A stretch of DNA of 64,000 bases, from positions 1-64,000 of the forward strand of contig NZ_SUNI01000011.1 of assembly GCF_005048225.1 (NCBI RefSeq). Reading direction: 5' to 3'. Every line of letters begins with the position of its first letter. Within the stretch, counting starts at the first letter, position 1. The DNA is from Paracoccus gahaiensis. Lineage in GTDB: Bacteria > Pseudomonadota > Alphaproteobacteria > Rhodobacterales > Rhodobacteraceae. The notes under the pieces were generated by a model that was not told the DNA's origin, ran no database searches, and saw only the letters and a list, made by a program, of their open reading frames with translations. Of this stretch, positions 1-7,888 are shown one piece after another. The position numbers were made by a program, and so were the translations under genes.

Positions 1-117
1 TCGGACCGATGGCGGACCATGGCTGGCCCTCACGCCTTCCGAATACATCTGCAGGATCTGGACATCCGAGCCAGACAGATTCATCCTGAACCCGATCCAC
101 CAGATGCCGGGACTGAA
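1..117 (+). pseudogene. IS481-type transposase, C-terminal fragment
   Basis: The plus strand reads LTPSEYICRIWTSEPDRF followed closely by HQMPGLNT. From family memory this is how many IS481-family transposases end. The normal stop after LNT is missing; the reading runs on into sequence that belongs to a minus-strand transposase piece. The fragment is cut by the left edge of the window. It is best seen as a broken insertion sequence. Confidence 0.55.
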
Positions 118-120
118 CAC

Positions 121-639
121 CTCGGCAATATCGATATGGAAAGAGCCGATGGGGTAGCGCTTGAACCTCTGCCGCTTCGGCTTGTCGCCTCCCATGTCAA
201 GCAGTCAAGAGATACCGTGACGCGTGCCGGGCACCGATGCAGTGCCGAGCGCGTCAGATCGGGATAGATGGCTGCAGGGCAGAGAGGCGTTCGGCGCCGC
301 AAACGATCCCCCGGATCGTTTGCTTGACGCTTGAACTCCAGCGGCAGCAGCGTGTGCCGCCGGAAAGCGATGATTGTCGCCTCCTCCGCCTCGGTCAGGA
401 TCGTCGTGCGCGGCTCCTTCGGCCCGGTCCTGAGATCCTCAACCGTCTGGCGCTTGCGCCATTTCGCAACAGTCTTCAGGTTGATGCCAAGGTCCCGGCT
501 CAGCGTCGCGAGCGAAGCTTGCCATCATTCGGGCCGACCCTCGGACCGATGGCCGGCCAGCCCTCATTATTGCAGCTCTGACAGCGTGCTTGGTCGTGGC
601 GCTTCCGTGACGAGCTTGTCCCATAGGGCATCCTTCCAT
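121..639 (-). pseudogene. Degenerate IS481-family transposase, N-terminal half
   Basis: The minus strand starts MGQARHGSATTKHAVRAAI and, after a frame change, continues ASLATLSRDLGINLKTVAKW, the helix-turn-helix of an IS481-type transposase. Further along come LRTGPKEPRTTIL, AFRRHTLLPL, LTRSALHRC, GDKPKRQRFKRYPIG and FHIDIAEV, all recognisable blocks of that family. At least two frameshifts, one in-frame stop and one inserted palindrome break the reading. The catalytic DDE core after IAEV is absent. The gene is dead; it lies head-on against the C-terminal fragment at the window start, so the element was rearranged as well as mutated. Confidence 0.7.
299..323. repeat. Perfect 11-bp hairpin inserted in the transposase remnant
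   Basis: GCAAACGATCC, a 3-base loop CCC, then GGATCGTTTGC. The hairpin sits where the transposase reading passes from LLPL to LTRSALHRC and replaces the expected codons, so it looks like an inserted palindromic unit (REP- or MITE-like), not part of the original IS. Confidence 0.6.
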
Positions 640-686
640 TCCTGAGAAAGGATCGCACCATCAAACCGTCGGATCAAGCACGCGGA

Positions 687-1094
687 ATGACCGACGAACT
701 GAGCTATCTGATCGCCCGCGCCAACCGGATGGTCGAGGATGATCTGGCGCGCCGACTTCAGCCCGGCGGCCTTGCCATCGAACAGCTCCGGGTTCTCAAG
801 GCGCTGGAACAGGACGGCCCCTCGCCCATGGGCGCGCTGGCCACGCGGGTTGTTGTCGAGCCCGCGACCCTGACCAAGATCATCGACCGGATGATATCCG
901 AGGGGCTGGTCTTTCGGCGGGCCGACCCCAAGGATCGCCGCAAGGTGATGGTTGCCCTTGCCCCCAAGGGCATCGCGCTTGGTCGCGATCTGCGCAACAT
1001 CAGCACCGCTCATGACGACCATATCGCCCAGGCCCTTCCCCAGGTCGAGCTGTCGCGCATCACGCGCATCCTGCTGGATCTGGACCTGTCCTGA
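687..1094 (+). CDS. MarR-family transcriptional regulator
   Basis: A 135-residue protein of normal MarR length. The winged-helix region is clear: ALATRVVVEPATLTKIIDRM is the recognition part and LVFRRADPKDRRKVMVAL is the wing, with the typical D-x-R-D/K-R-R basic loop. MarR proteins are dimeric repressors, often released by small aromatic or amide ligands. It is convergent with the amidase gene, with stop codons only 7 bp apart, so control of the amide operon is possible but not shown. The stretch just upstream is IS481 debris, so its promoter may have been altered by that insertion. Confidence 0.88.
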   Translation: MTDELSYLIARANRMVEDDLARRLQPGGLAIEQLRVLKALEQDGPSPMGALATRVVVEPATLTKIIDRMISEGLVFRRADPKDRRKVMVALAPKGIALGRDLRNISTAHDDHIAQALPQVELSRITRILLDLDLS

Positions 1095-1101
1095 CATCGC
1101 C

Positions 1102-2634
1102 TCAGAGCGCCGGACGGCGATGCCGCGTCGCCACCTCATAGGCATGGGCCTGTGACAGCAGCGCCGCCTCGGACCAGAGGGGGCCTACGAAGATCAGCTC
1201 GAACGGCGCGCCCGAGGCGTAATGGCCCGCCGGAACCGTGACGCCGGGAAGACCCGCGATGTTCAGCTCTCCCACGGTGGTTTCCTGGATCGTCTCGGTC
1301 CCGTGCAGGGGTGGCAGTTCCTGACGCATCTGCGGAAAGGCCAGCGCGTCCAGCTGGTGATCATGAAAGACGGCGTCGATGATGCGCAGATAGCTGGCCT
1401 TCAGGGCGATGAATTCGGGCAGGGCGGGGGGACGGGTGGGGTCTTCCATCGCGGCCCGGAAATCGGGCAGGCTGTGCAAATAGGACAGCACGCCGCCGGG
1501 GCCGAAGGCGTCCTCGGCCGCGGTGGCCTGCGCGAATTCGGCAAAGGTCTTCAGCGCCGCATCCGGTCCGAGCCGCCGCAGATAGCAGCCCATGTCATAG
1601 GCCACCGATTCCATCCCCCGCGCATCGAAATTGGCCAAGGGTCCGGTCGGCTGGCGCAGATCCGCGAATCCGGTCCCGGCAAGGGGGTCGGCGATCAGGA
1701 TCGCCCCGGCGGCCTCCAGCTCCGAACAGGCGCGCCGATAGAGGTCGGTCGTTTCCGCAGACAGAGGCTGGTCGCGCCAGCCCGGTCCGTACAGACCGAT
1801 GCGCTTGCCCCGCAGCCCCTCGGCCGACAGGCCCGCCGCATAGCCGCCGGCGGGGATCTTGCCGGTGCTGGCCAGGGTCTTGGGGTCTTCGGCGCTGTAG
1901 CCTGCCAGAACGTCCAGGCACAGGGCCGCATCCGTGACCGTGCGTGCGATCGGGCCGACCACGTCGCGATTGGCCGACAGGGGCACCACGCCCGCATTGG
2001 GCACCAGCCCGATGGTCGGCTTGATCCCCACCAGCCCCTGCGCCGAGGCCGGGTTCTGGATCGAGCCGCCGGTTTCCTCGGCCAATCCCACCACGCACAT
2101 GCAGGCGGCCACCGCCGCCGCCGTTCCCGCACTGGACCCGCCCGGCACCCGGTCGGGGATCACGGGATTGATCGTCGGTCCCGCCCAGCTGTCATTGGCA
2201 TGGCTGCCGGTATGGCTGAGGACCGGGACGTTGGTCTTGCCCAGAATGACCGCATCCGCGGCGCGTATCCGGGCGACGACCGGGCTGTCGGTGGCGGGCA
2301 TCAGATCGACCCCGCCGGTCCCGGAATAAAGCAGCCGCCACCCCGCCGTGGTCGGAAATCCAACCATGTCCATCGGGTCCTTGACCACGACCGGCACCCC
2401 GGCCAGAGGTCCCATGGGCTCGCCCGCCGCCAGCCTGCGGTCGATGTCGCGCGCGGTCTCCAGCGCCTTTTGGTTCTCGAAAATGATCGCGTTGACAGTG
2501 CCGTTCAGCCGCCGGATCTGCGCCAGATGCGCCTCGGCCAGCGCCTCGGCGGTGAAGGTCCCGTCGCAAAGGCCGTCGCGGATGGCGCCGATGGTCAGCC
2601 CGTCCAGATCCTGCAGGGGATCGGCCTTGGACAT
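1102..2634 (-). CDS. Amidase (amidase-signature family)
   Basis: A protein of 510 residues that hydrolyses an amide to a carboxylate and ammonia. The amidase-signature Ser-cisSer-Lys core is visible: VVVKDPMDM carries the base lysine and the Gly/Ser-rich GGSSAGTAAAVA the serine pair, followed by EETGGSIQNPASAQGLVGIKP. The ATG chosen begins MSKADPLQDL; a GTG seven codons upstream would overlap the SDR stop by a GTGA and cannot be excluded. It is the last gene of the amide/urea operon, so a small amide or ureide imported by the Urt-type transporter is the likely substrate. The exact substrate cannot be read from sequence. Confidence 0.88.
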   Translation of the reverse strand: MSKADPLQDLDGLTIGAIRDGLCDGTFTAEALAEAHLAQIRRLNGTVNAIIFENQKALETARDIDRRLAAGEPMGPLAGVPVVVKDPMDMVGFPTTAGWRLLYSGTGGVDLMPATDSPVVARIRAADAVILGKTNVPVLSHTGSHANDSWAGPTINPVIPDRVPGGSSAGTAAAVAACMCVVGLAEETGGSIQNPASAQGLVGIKPTIGLVPNAGVVPLSANRDVVGPIARTVTDAALCLDVLAGYSAEDPKTLASTGKIPAGGYAAGLSAEGLRGKRIGLYGPGWRDQPLSAETTDLYRRACSELEAAGAILIADPLAGTGFADLRQPTGPLANFDARGMESVAYDMGCYLRRLGPDAALKTFAEFAQATAAEDAFGPGGVLSYLHSLPDFRAAMEDPTRPPALPEFIALKASYLRIIDAVFHDHQLDALAFPQMRQELPPLHGTETIQETTVGELNIAGLPGVTVPAGHYASGAPFELIFVGPLWSEAALLSQAHAYEVATRHRRPAL

Positions 2635-2651
2635 CGGAAGCGGTGCCCCGG

Positions 2652-3398
2652 TCACAGCTGCACGCCCTTGGTCAGCGCCCCGTCGATCACCAGATTGGTG
2701 CCGCTGGTGAAGCTGGAGGCGGGGCTGGCCAGAAACACCACGCCCCGGGCGATCTCTTCGGGCGTGGCCATGCGGCCCATCGGGTTCAGGCCAAGGGCGG
2801 TGGCGAACAGGTCGGGGTTGCCCGTCTCGATCTGCTGCCAGATGCCGCCCTCGAAATAGGTGTTGCCCGGAGAGACGGTGTTGGCCCGGATGCCCTTGGG
2901 CGCCAGCTTGAAGGCCAGCCCCTGCGCGTAATGCACCAGCGCCGCCTTGAAGGCGCCATAGGCCGCGCCGGTGAAATCGATCTCTCGCCCCGAGACCGAG
3001 GACACCAGCGTGATCGAGGGCGCCTTCGACGCCTCCAGCCAGGGCATCGCGGCATTCACCAGCCGTACCGAATGCATCATGTCGGTGTCGAAGCCCGCCT
3101 GCCACGCGGCCTCGTCATCGGCCACCGCCAGGGCCGAGACATTGCCGATCACGATGTCGATGCCGCCCATCGCCTGCGCGCTCTCGCTGACCCAGGCCTC
3201 CAGCGCGGCCTTGTCGGTCACGTCGACCGCCGTGCCACGCACGCCCAGATCGGCGGCTGTCGCATCGACATCGGCCTGCGTGCGGGCGCAGATCGCCACC
3301 TGCGCGCCCTCTGCCGCCAGAATTTCGGCGCAGCGCCGCCCGATGCCCTTGCTGCCGCCGGTGATCACGGCCCGTAGGCCCGTCAGTCCAAGATCCAT
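2652..3398 (-). CDS. SDR-family oxidoreductase
   Basis: A 248-residue short-chain dehydrogenase. The N-terminal cofactor motif TGGSKGIG and the catalytic set are present: S in VSSVSG, then Y-A-A/G-F-K in AAYGAFKAAL. CART at the end of the second beta strand suggests an NADP-type Arg, by analogy with other SDRs. The C-terminal SGTNLVIDGAL is typical. It lies between formamidase and amidase genes and is probably cotranscribed, but neither activity needs a dehydrogenase. It may oxidise an alcohol or aldehyde made from the same substrate. Substrate unknown. Confidence 0.88.
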   Translation of the reverse strand: MDLGLTGLRAVITGGSKGIGRRCAEILAAEGAQVAICARTQADVDATAADLGVRGTAVDVTDKAALEAWVSESAQAMGGIDIVIGNVSALAVADDEAAWQAGFDTDMMHSVRLVNAAMPWLEASKAPSITLVSSVSGREIDFTGAAYGAFKAALVHYAQGLAFKLAPKGIRANTVSPGNTYFEGGIWQQIETGNPDLFATALGLNPMGRMATPEEIARGVVFLASPASSFTSGTNLVIDGALTKGVQL

Positions 3399-3408
3399 TG
3401 TCTGCCCC

Positions 3409-4395
3409 TCACTTCACATAGCGCTTCAGGATCGATGCCCCGACGCTGTATTTCGGATCGACCATGTTGCCCAAGCGGACCTTGCCGCACATCGTCAGCA
3501 GCATATAGGCGTCGGCCTCGGACTGTCCCGTCTCGGCCGCCAGCCAGCGGACCAGCTCGCGATAGGCGATGCGCGAGGCATCCTCCAGCGGGCGGGCCGA
3601 GCCGATGAACATCATCATCTCCTTGGTCTCCAACTGCGGCCAGCTGTTGCCATGGCCTTTGATCAGGTCGATCTGCAATTCGACCGTGGCGGGGATCTCC
3701 AGCGCGACGCCGCACAGCTCTCCGTCGCCCTGGATCGCATGGCAGTCGCCCAGATACAGATAGCCGCCCGGCGTGTTGACCGGCAGATAGATGATCGCGC
3801 CCGGCCCCACATCCGGCAAGTCCATGTTGCCGCCGTAATAGTCGGGCTGCAGGGACGAGATCGCCTCGATCTCGGGCGAGGTGCCGATGGTGCCGATGAA
3901 CGGCTCATAGGGCAGGGTCAGGGTGTCGGACCAATGCACGCCGCCCTCGTCCACAACGATTTTCTTGACCTTCTCGGGCAGGGGGGCGTTCAGCATCGCG
4001 GTGTTGCCGGTGCCGACCAGACCGCCGAATTCCGGGATCAGGCAGGTGGTGCCCACCGGCTGCGCGCCCCGCGGCGTGATCGAGATGATCCGCACCGCCA
4101 GCGCATCGCCCTTTTCCGCGCCCCGCACATGGATCGGCCCGGTCTGCGGATTGAGGAACGGAAAGTTCAGGATCTCGGACGGCTTGTCGCTTTCCGAAGT
4201 GATCTTGCCCTCGAACGCATCATGGGTTTCGACCGTCACCACCGCGCCCGGATCGACCTCCAGCACCGGCTGGACATAGGGGCCGTAGACATAGTGGAAC
4301 TTGCCCTGATCGGCGATGGTGATGGTGTGGCGGTCGCCCGCCCGGCCCTTGGCGACGCCCTTGCGCGCCATGATCGAAGTGTCCAGCCAACTCAT
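3409..4395 (-). CDS. fmdA: Formamidase / acetamidase-type amidohydrolase
   Basis: A 328-residue member of the FmdA/AmdA family, which hydrolyses formamide or acetamide to ammonia and the acid. Family blocks are clear: VETHDAFEGKI near residue 60, NPQTGPIHVRGAEKGD, GGVHWSDTL and YLGDCHAIQGDGELCG, the last holding the conserved acidic and His residues. The ATG follows AGGAGC at good spacing. It lies directly downstream of the Urt-type transporter genes, the arrangement known for formamide/urea utilisation operons. Formamide versus acetamide preference is not decided here. The protein is full length with no visible lesion. Confidence 0.9.
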   Translation of the reverse strand: MSWLDTSIMARKGVAKGRAGDRHTITIADQGKFHYVYGPYVQPVLEVDPGAVVTVETHDAFEGKITSESDKPSEILNFPFLNPQTGPIHVRGAEKGDALAVRIISITPRGAQPVGTTCLIPEFGGLVGTGNTAMLNAPLPEKVKKIVVDEGGVHWSDTLTLPYEPFIGTIGTSPEIEAISSLQPDYYGGNMDLPDVGPGAIIYLPVNTPGGYLYLGDCHAIQGDGELCGVALEIPATVELQIDLIKGHGNSWPQLETKEMMMFIGSARPLEDASRIAYRELVRWLAAETGQSEADAYMLLTMCGKVRLGNMVDPKYSVGASILKRYVK

Positions 4396-4427
4396 GTTTG
4401 CTCCTTCCAGCTTTTCGTTTTGCGCGC

Positions 4428-5141
4428 TCAGATGGTCAGATGCCGCCGCACGGCGTCGCGCGACGATATTTCGTCCGGCCCCAGTGTGGCCACGATGCGG
4501 CCCTTTTCCATGACATAGCCCCGCTGTGCCATCGACACGATCAGGTCCAGGTTCTGTTCGACCAGCAGCACTGCCACCCCCGTCTGCGCGTTCAGTTCGC
4601 GCATGTTGCGCGAGATATCCTTGATGATCGAGGGCTGAATGCCCTCGGACGGCTCGTCCAGCAGCATCAGGCGGGGATGGCTGACCATCACCCGCCCAAT
4701 GGCCAGTTGCTGCTGCTGGCCGCCCGACAGGGTACCCGCCCGCTGCCGGGCGCGGTCCTTGAGGATCGGGAAGAACCGGTGGATCAGGTCGTAGTCGGGG
4801 GCCGGACGCCCTGCGCCCGCGACCTCGCCCACCATCAGGTTCTCGCGCACGCTGAGGTCGGGGAACACGTCGCGGCCCTGCGGGATATAGCCGATGCCCT
4901 GCAGGGCGCGGTGGTTGGCGCCATCCTGCGTCACGTCCTGTCCGCCAAAGCGGATGCTGCCCCCGCTGGCGGGCAACAACCCGATCAGCGTGCGCATCAG
5001 GGTGCTTTTGCCCACGCCGTTGCGGCCGATGACGGCCACGATCTCGCCCTCGTTCAGGGTCAGGTCGACGCCTTGCAGGACCTGTTCGCCGCCATAGCCG
5101 CTGCACAGGCCGGTGGTCTGCAAAAGGACGGTGTCATTCAT
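4428..5141 (-). CDS. urtE: UrtE-like ABC transporter ATP-binding protein
   Basis: A 237-residue LivF/UrtE-type ATPase. Walker A GRNGVGKS, signature LSGGQQQQLAIGR and Walker B LMLLDEPSEGIQPSI are intact; the EGIQPS block after Walker B is characteristic of UrtE. With UrtD it would power uptake through the two permeases encoded upstream. The start chosen, MNDTVLLQTTG, overlaps the urtD end by 8 bp. It follows the order A-B-C-D-E of urea transporter operons. Because formamidase and AmiC-type genes flank it, short amides are as likely as urea to be the cargo. Confidence 0.88.
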   Translation of the reverse strand: MNDTVLLQTTGLCSGYGGEQVLQGVDLTLNEGEIVAVIGRNGVGKSTLMRTLIGLLPASGGSIRFGGQDVTQDGANHRALQGIGYIPQGRDVFPDLSVRENLMVGEVAGAGRPAPDYDLIHRFFPILKDRARQRAGTLSGGQQQQLAIGRVMVSHPRLMLLDEPSEGIQPSIIKDISRNMRELNAQTGVAVLLVEQNLDLIVSMAQRGYVMEKGRIVATLGPDEISSRDAVRRHLTI

Positions 5142-5853
5142 CTGCGGCCCCCAGATAGATTTCCTGCACACCGGGATGGGCGGTGATCTGGTCGATGCTG
5201 CCTTGGGCGAAGATGGCGCCCATGTGCAGGACGGTCACGCTGTGGGCGATCTGCTGGACGAAGGCCATGTCATGTTCGACGGCCAGGATGGTGATGCCGC
5301 GCGCGTTCAGGTCGTGCAGCATCTCTCCGGTCTTGCGGGTCTCGTCGGGGGACATGCCCGCCGTGGGTTCGTCCAGCAGCAGAAGGCGCGGCTCGACACC
5401 CACGGCCATGCCGATCTCCAGCCATTGCTGCTGGCCGTGGGACAGCACGCCCGCCGGGGTCGCGGCCTCGGCGGTCAGGCTGGTGAACTCCAGCACCCGG
5501 CGCACGGTCTCGGTCAGGCTGGCGCCGTGCAGATGGTGCTGGAAGGCGATCTGAAGGTTCTGGCGCACGCTGAGCGCCTTGAAGATGCCGGGGACCTGGA
5601 ACTTGACGCTGATCCCCTCGCGGATGCGCTGGAAGGACCGCAGGGGGGTGATGTCGCGGCCGCGAAAGGTGATCGTGCCGCTGTCGGGGGCATGTTCGCC
5701 CAAGAGCAGCCGGAAGAAGGACGACTTGCCCGCCCCGTTCGGTCCGATCAGGCAATGCATCGCGCCTTCGTCCAGTGCAAAGTCGATGTCGCGGGCGACG
5801 GTCACGCCGCCGAAGCGCTTGTTCAGCTTGCTGACCTGCAGGATCTGGGTCAT
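5134..5853 (-). CDS. urtD: UrtD-like ABC transporter ATP-binding protein
   Basis: A 239-residue LivG/UrtD-type ATPase. Walker A GPNGAGKS, signature LSHGQQQWLEIG and Walker B LLLLDEPTAGMSPDE are complete. The SHGQQQWLEIGMA form of the signature is typical of the UrtD branch and unlike the usual LSGGQ. It partners UrtE at the inner face of the membrane. The gene overlaps the permease gene upstream by an ATGA and urtE downstream by 8 bp, so translation of the whole set is probably coupled. Confidence 0.88.
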   Translation of the reverse strand: MTQILQVSKLNKRFGGVTVARDIDFALDEGAMHCLIGPNGAGKSSFFRLLLGEHAPDSGTITFRGRDITPLRSFQRIREGISVKFQVPGIFKALSVRQNLQIAFQHHLHGASLTETVRRVLEFTSLTAEAATPAGVLSHGQQQWLEIGMAVGVEPRLLLLDEPTAGMSPDETRKTGEMLHDLNARGITILAVEHDMAFVQQIAHSVTVLHMGAIFAQGSIDQITAHPGVQEIYLGAADE

Positions 5854-6947
5854 CGCCCGGCCTTTCCGAAGATGCGCCCAAGGCGCTGCATCAGCGTCGC
5901 CACCACGCCATCGGGCGTGACCATGACGGTGAAGACCAGAAGCGCGCCCATCACGACCAGCGCATATTGGCTGCCATAGATGGTGAGGGCCTGGAACCCT
6001 GCGATGACCAGCACGCTGCCCAGGAGCGTCGCGGTGATGTCGCGCCGTCCGCCGACAGCGACCCAGACAATCGGCAGCGCCGCCGAGGTCAGCCCCATGC
6101 TGGAGGGTGTGATGTACTGCCCCCAGGCCGTGTAAAGCGCGCCCGACAGCCCGGCCAGAGCGCCCCCCAACCCGAAGGCCAGCATCTGGTACAGGCGGAT
6201 GTCATAGCCCAGCATCTCGGTCCGTTCGGGGTTCTCGCGGATGGCGACCAGCACATTGCCGAAGGGCGCGTTCAGCAGCATGCGCAGGCCCAGATACACG
6301 ATCACCACCATCGCCAGCAGCACGTAATACAGCGCCGTCCCGGAATAGAGGACCACGTCCCCGCCGAACCACGGCACCGTCAGGGGCGGCATGCCGGACA
6401 TGCCGTTGAATCCGTTCAGCCGCGCCGTCCCGATGGCCCATTGCGGGCCTGCGGTCTGCGCCATGAACGTCTCCAGCACCAGCGTGACGGACAGGGTGAC
6501 GATGCCGATGAAGACGCCCTTGATGCGGCCATAGAACATGAAATAGCCGATCAGCAGGGCGAATGCTGCGCCAAGGCCCACCGACAGGATCAGCGCCAGC
6601 CATGTCAGCCCATAGGCCGATCCGATGTTGATCGTGATGACCCCGTAGGCATAGCCCGCCAGCCCGAAGAACGCGGTCTGCCCGAAGCTCAGCGCGCCGC
6701 AATATCCCCAGACCACGCCCAGCCCCATCGCCATGAAGGTCCAGACGAGGAAGTAGGCGGCATTGCCGACCGTATAATCGTTGCTGAACAGCGGATAGAC
6801 GGCCGCAGCCAGCACGACCGCCGCCATGGCGACCCAGAAGGCCGGGCCGCGGCCCATGGTCTGCGGCCCCTCCAGACGCGACAGCCACTGGCGGGCGCGC
6901 GACCGGGCGGGGGCGGCCAGGGCGTCCAGCGCCTCGGCGCGGCTCAT
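5850..6947 (-). CDS. urtC: UrtC-like branched-chain/urea ABC permease
   Basis: A 365-residue LivM/UrtC-type membrane protein with about ten hydrophobic segments. Conserved loops include GYCGALSFGQTAFFGLAGYA and the cytoplasmic coupling region AIRENPERTEMLGYD, followed by GGALAGLSGALYT. The first 40 residues are hydrophilic and end near the first membrane span at AVVLAAAVYPLF. The ATG overlaps the urtB stop as ATGA. It forms the channel with UrtB for urea or short amides. Confidence 0.88.
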   Translation of the reverse strand: MSRAEALDALAAPARSRARQWLSRLEGPQTMGRGPAFWVAMAAVVLAAAVYPLFSNDYTVGNAAYFLVWTFMAMGLGVVWGYCGALSFGQTAFFGLAGYAYGVITINIGSAYGLTWLALILSVGLGAAFALLIGYFMFYGRIKGVFIGIVTLSVTLVLETFMAQTAGPQWAIGTARLNGFNGMSGMPPLTVPWFGGDVVLYSGTALYYVLLAMVVIVYLGLRMLLNAPFGNVLVAIRENPERTEMLGYDIRLYQMLAFGLGGALAGLSGALYTAWGQYITPSSMGLTSAALPIVWVAVGGRRDITATLLGSVLVIAGFQALTIYGSQYALVVMGALLVFTVMVTPDGVVATLMQRLGRIFGKAGR

Positions 6948-7816
6948 CGCTGCCACCGCTTGACGACGGCGGACAATCCGCCGGGCATGATCCGGATGAC
7001 GACGATGACGGCGACCAGCAGGCCGATCTGGCCGAAGAGCTGCCCATACCATGCGGTCAGGCTGGCCTTGATGATGGCGAGGATCGCGGCGGCAGGGGCG
7101 GCGCCCAGGAAGATGTCCGCGCCGCCCACGACCACGGTCACGAAGCTTTCCACGATGAAGGTCGCGCCCATGGTCGGCACCATCGTCATCGTCGGCGCGT
7201 AGAGCCCGCCCGCCAGCCCCGCCAGCCCGGCACCAAGGCCGAAGGTCAGTCCGTAGACGCGCCGCGTGTCGACCCCAAGCGCGCGCGCCATGGCGGGCCG
7301 CTGGATCGTCGCGCGGGCGATCACGCCGAAGCGGGTGTGGTAGAACAGCAGATAGAGCCCGCCCAGCAGCCCCACCGCCGCCGCGAACAGCACCAGCCGG
7401 TAAAGCGAATAGGACCGATCCCCCAGGGCCATGCTGCCCAAAGGCGTGCCCACCCCCTGCATGGTCGGCCCCAGCAGGATCAGCACGCCCTGCGTGGCGA
7501 TCAGGCTGATCCCCCAGGTGGCGATGATGCTGTCCATGGGCCGGTGATACAGATGCCGCATCACGGTGCGCTCGAGGACCATCCCGATGGCCGCCGCCGC
7601 CAGCGCCCCGCACAGGATCGCGATCGGCAGGGCCAGCCCCGCCCGCGCGGTCGCGGCGGTGACATAGGCGCCGCACATGATGAATTCACCATGCGCCAGA
7701 TTGATCACCCCCATCATCCCGAAGATGACCGCAAGCCCGGCGCAGGAGATGACCAGGAAGGCGAAGGCATCGCCGAACTGATAGGTGATGGAAAAGATCG
7801 CCGTGAAGAACTCCAC
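6944..7816 (-). CDS. urtB: UrtB-like branched-chain/urea ABC permease
   Basis: A 290-residue LivH/UrtB-type permease. The N-terminal block GVINLAHGEFIMCGAYV and the coupling-helix region RFGVIARATIQRPAMARALG followed by FGLGAGLAGLAGGLYAP are family hallmarks. About eight membrane spans are visible. UrtB proteins from cyanobacteria carry a long periplasmic N-terminus; this one, like many proteobacterial copies, lacks it. A GC-rich hairpin separates it from the binding-protein gene, which usually lets the binding protein be made in excess. Confidence 0.88.
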   Translation of the reverse strand: MEFFTAIFSITYQFGDAFAFLVISCAGLAVIFGMMGVINLAHGEFIMCGAYVTAATARAGLALPIAILCGALAAAAIGMVLERTVMRHLYHRPMDSIIATWGISLIATQGVLILLGPTMQGVGTPLGSMALGDRSYSLYRLVLFAAAVGLLGGLYLLFYHTRFGVIARATIQRPAMARALGVDTRRVYGLTFGLGAGLAGLAGGLYAPTMTMVPTMGATFIVESFVTVVVGGADIFLGAAPAAAILAIIKASLTAWYGQLFGQIGLLVAVIVVIRIMPGGLSAVVKRWQR

Positions 7817-7852
7817 GTGCCGCGCCTCCGTCGATGGATGGGTGGGGGATCC

Positions 7853-7877
7853 GGGCGGGACCGGCGCGGCCCCGCCC
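7853..7877 (-). terminator. Intercistronic hairpin after the binding-protein gene
   Basis: GGGCGGG and CCCGCCC flank an 11-base loop in the gap between the binding-protein and urtB genes. There is no T-run, so this is more likely an mRNA-stabilising or partial attenuating hairpin than a full terminator. Such hairpins are common after binding-protein genes. Confidence 0.45.
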
Positions 7878-7888
7878 GAGGGTCCGTG

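Noticed and set aside
1222..2859. Long plus-strand frame opposite the amidase gene
   Set aside because: It has no recognisable domain, is Arg/Gly/Gln-rich as antisense frames of GC-rich genes are, and lies against a clear amidase.
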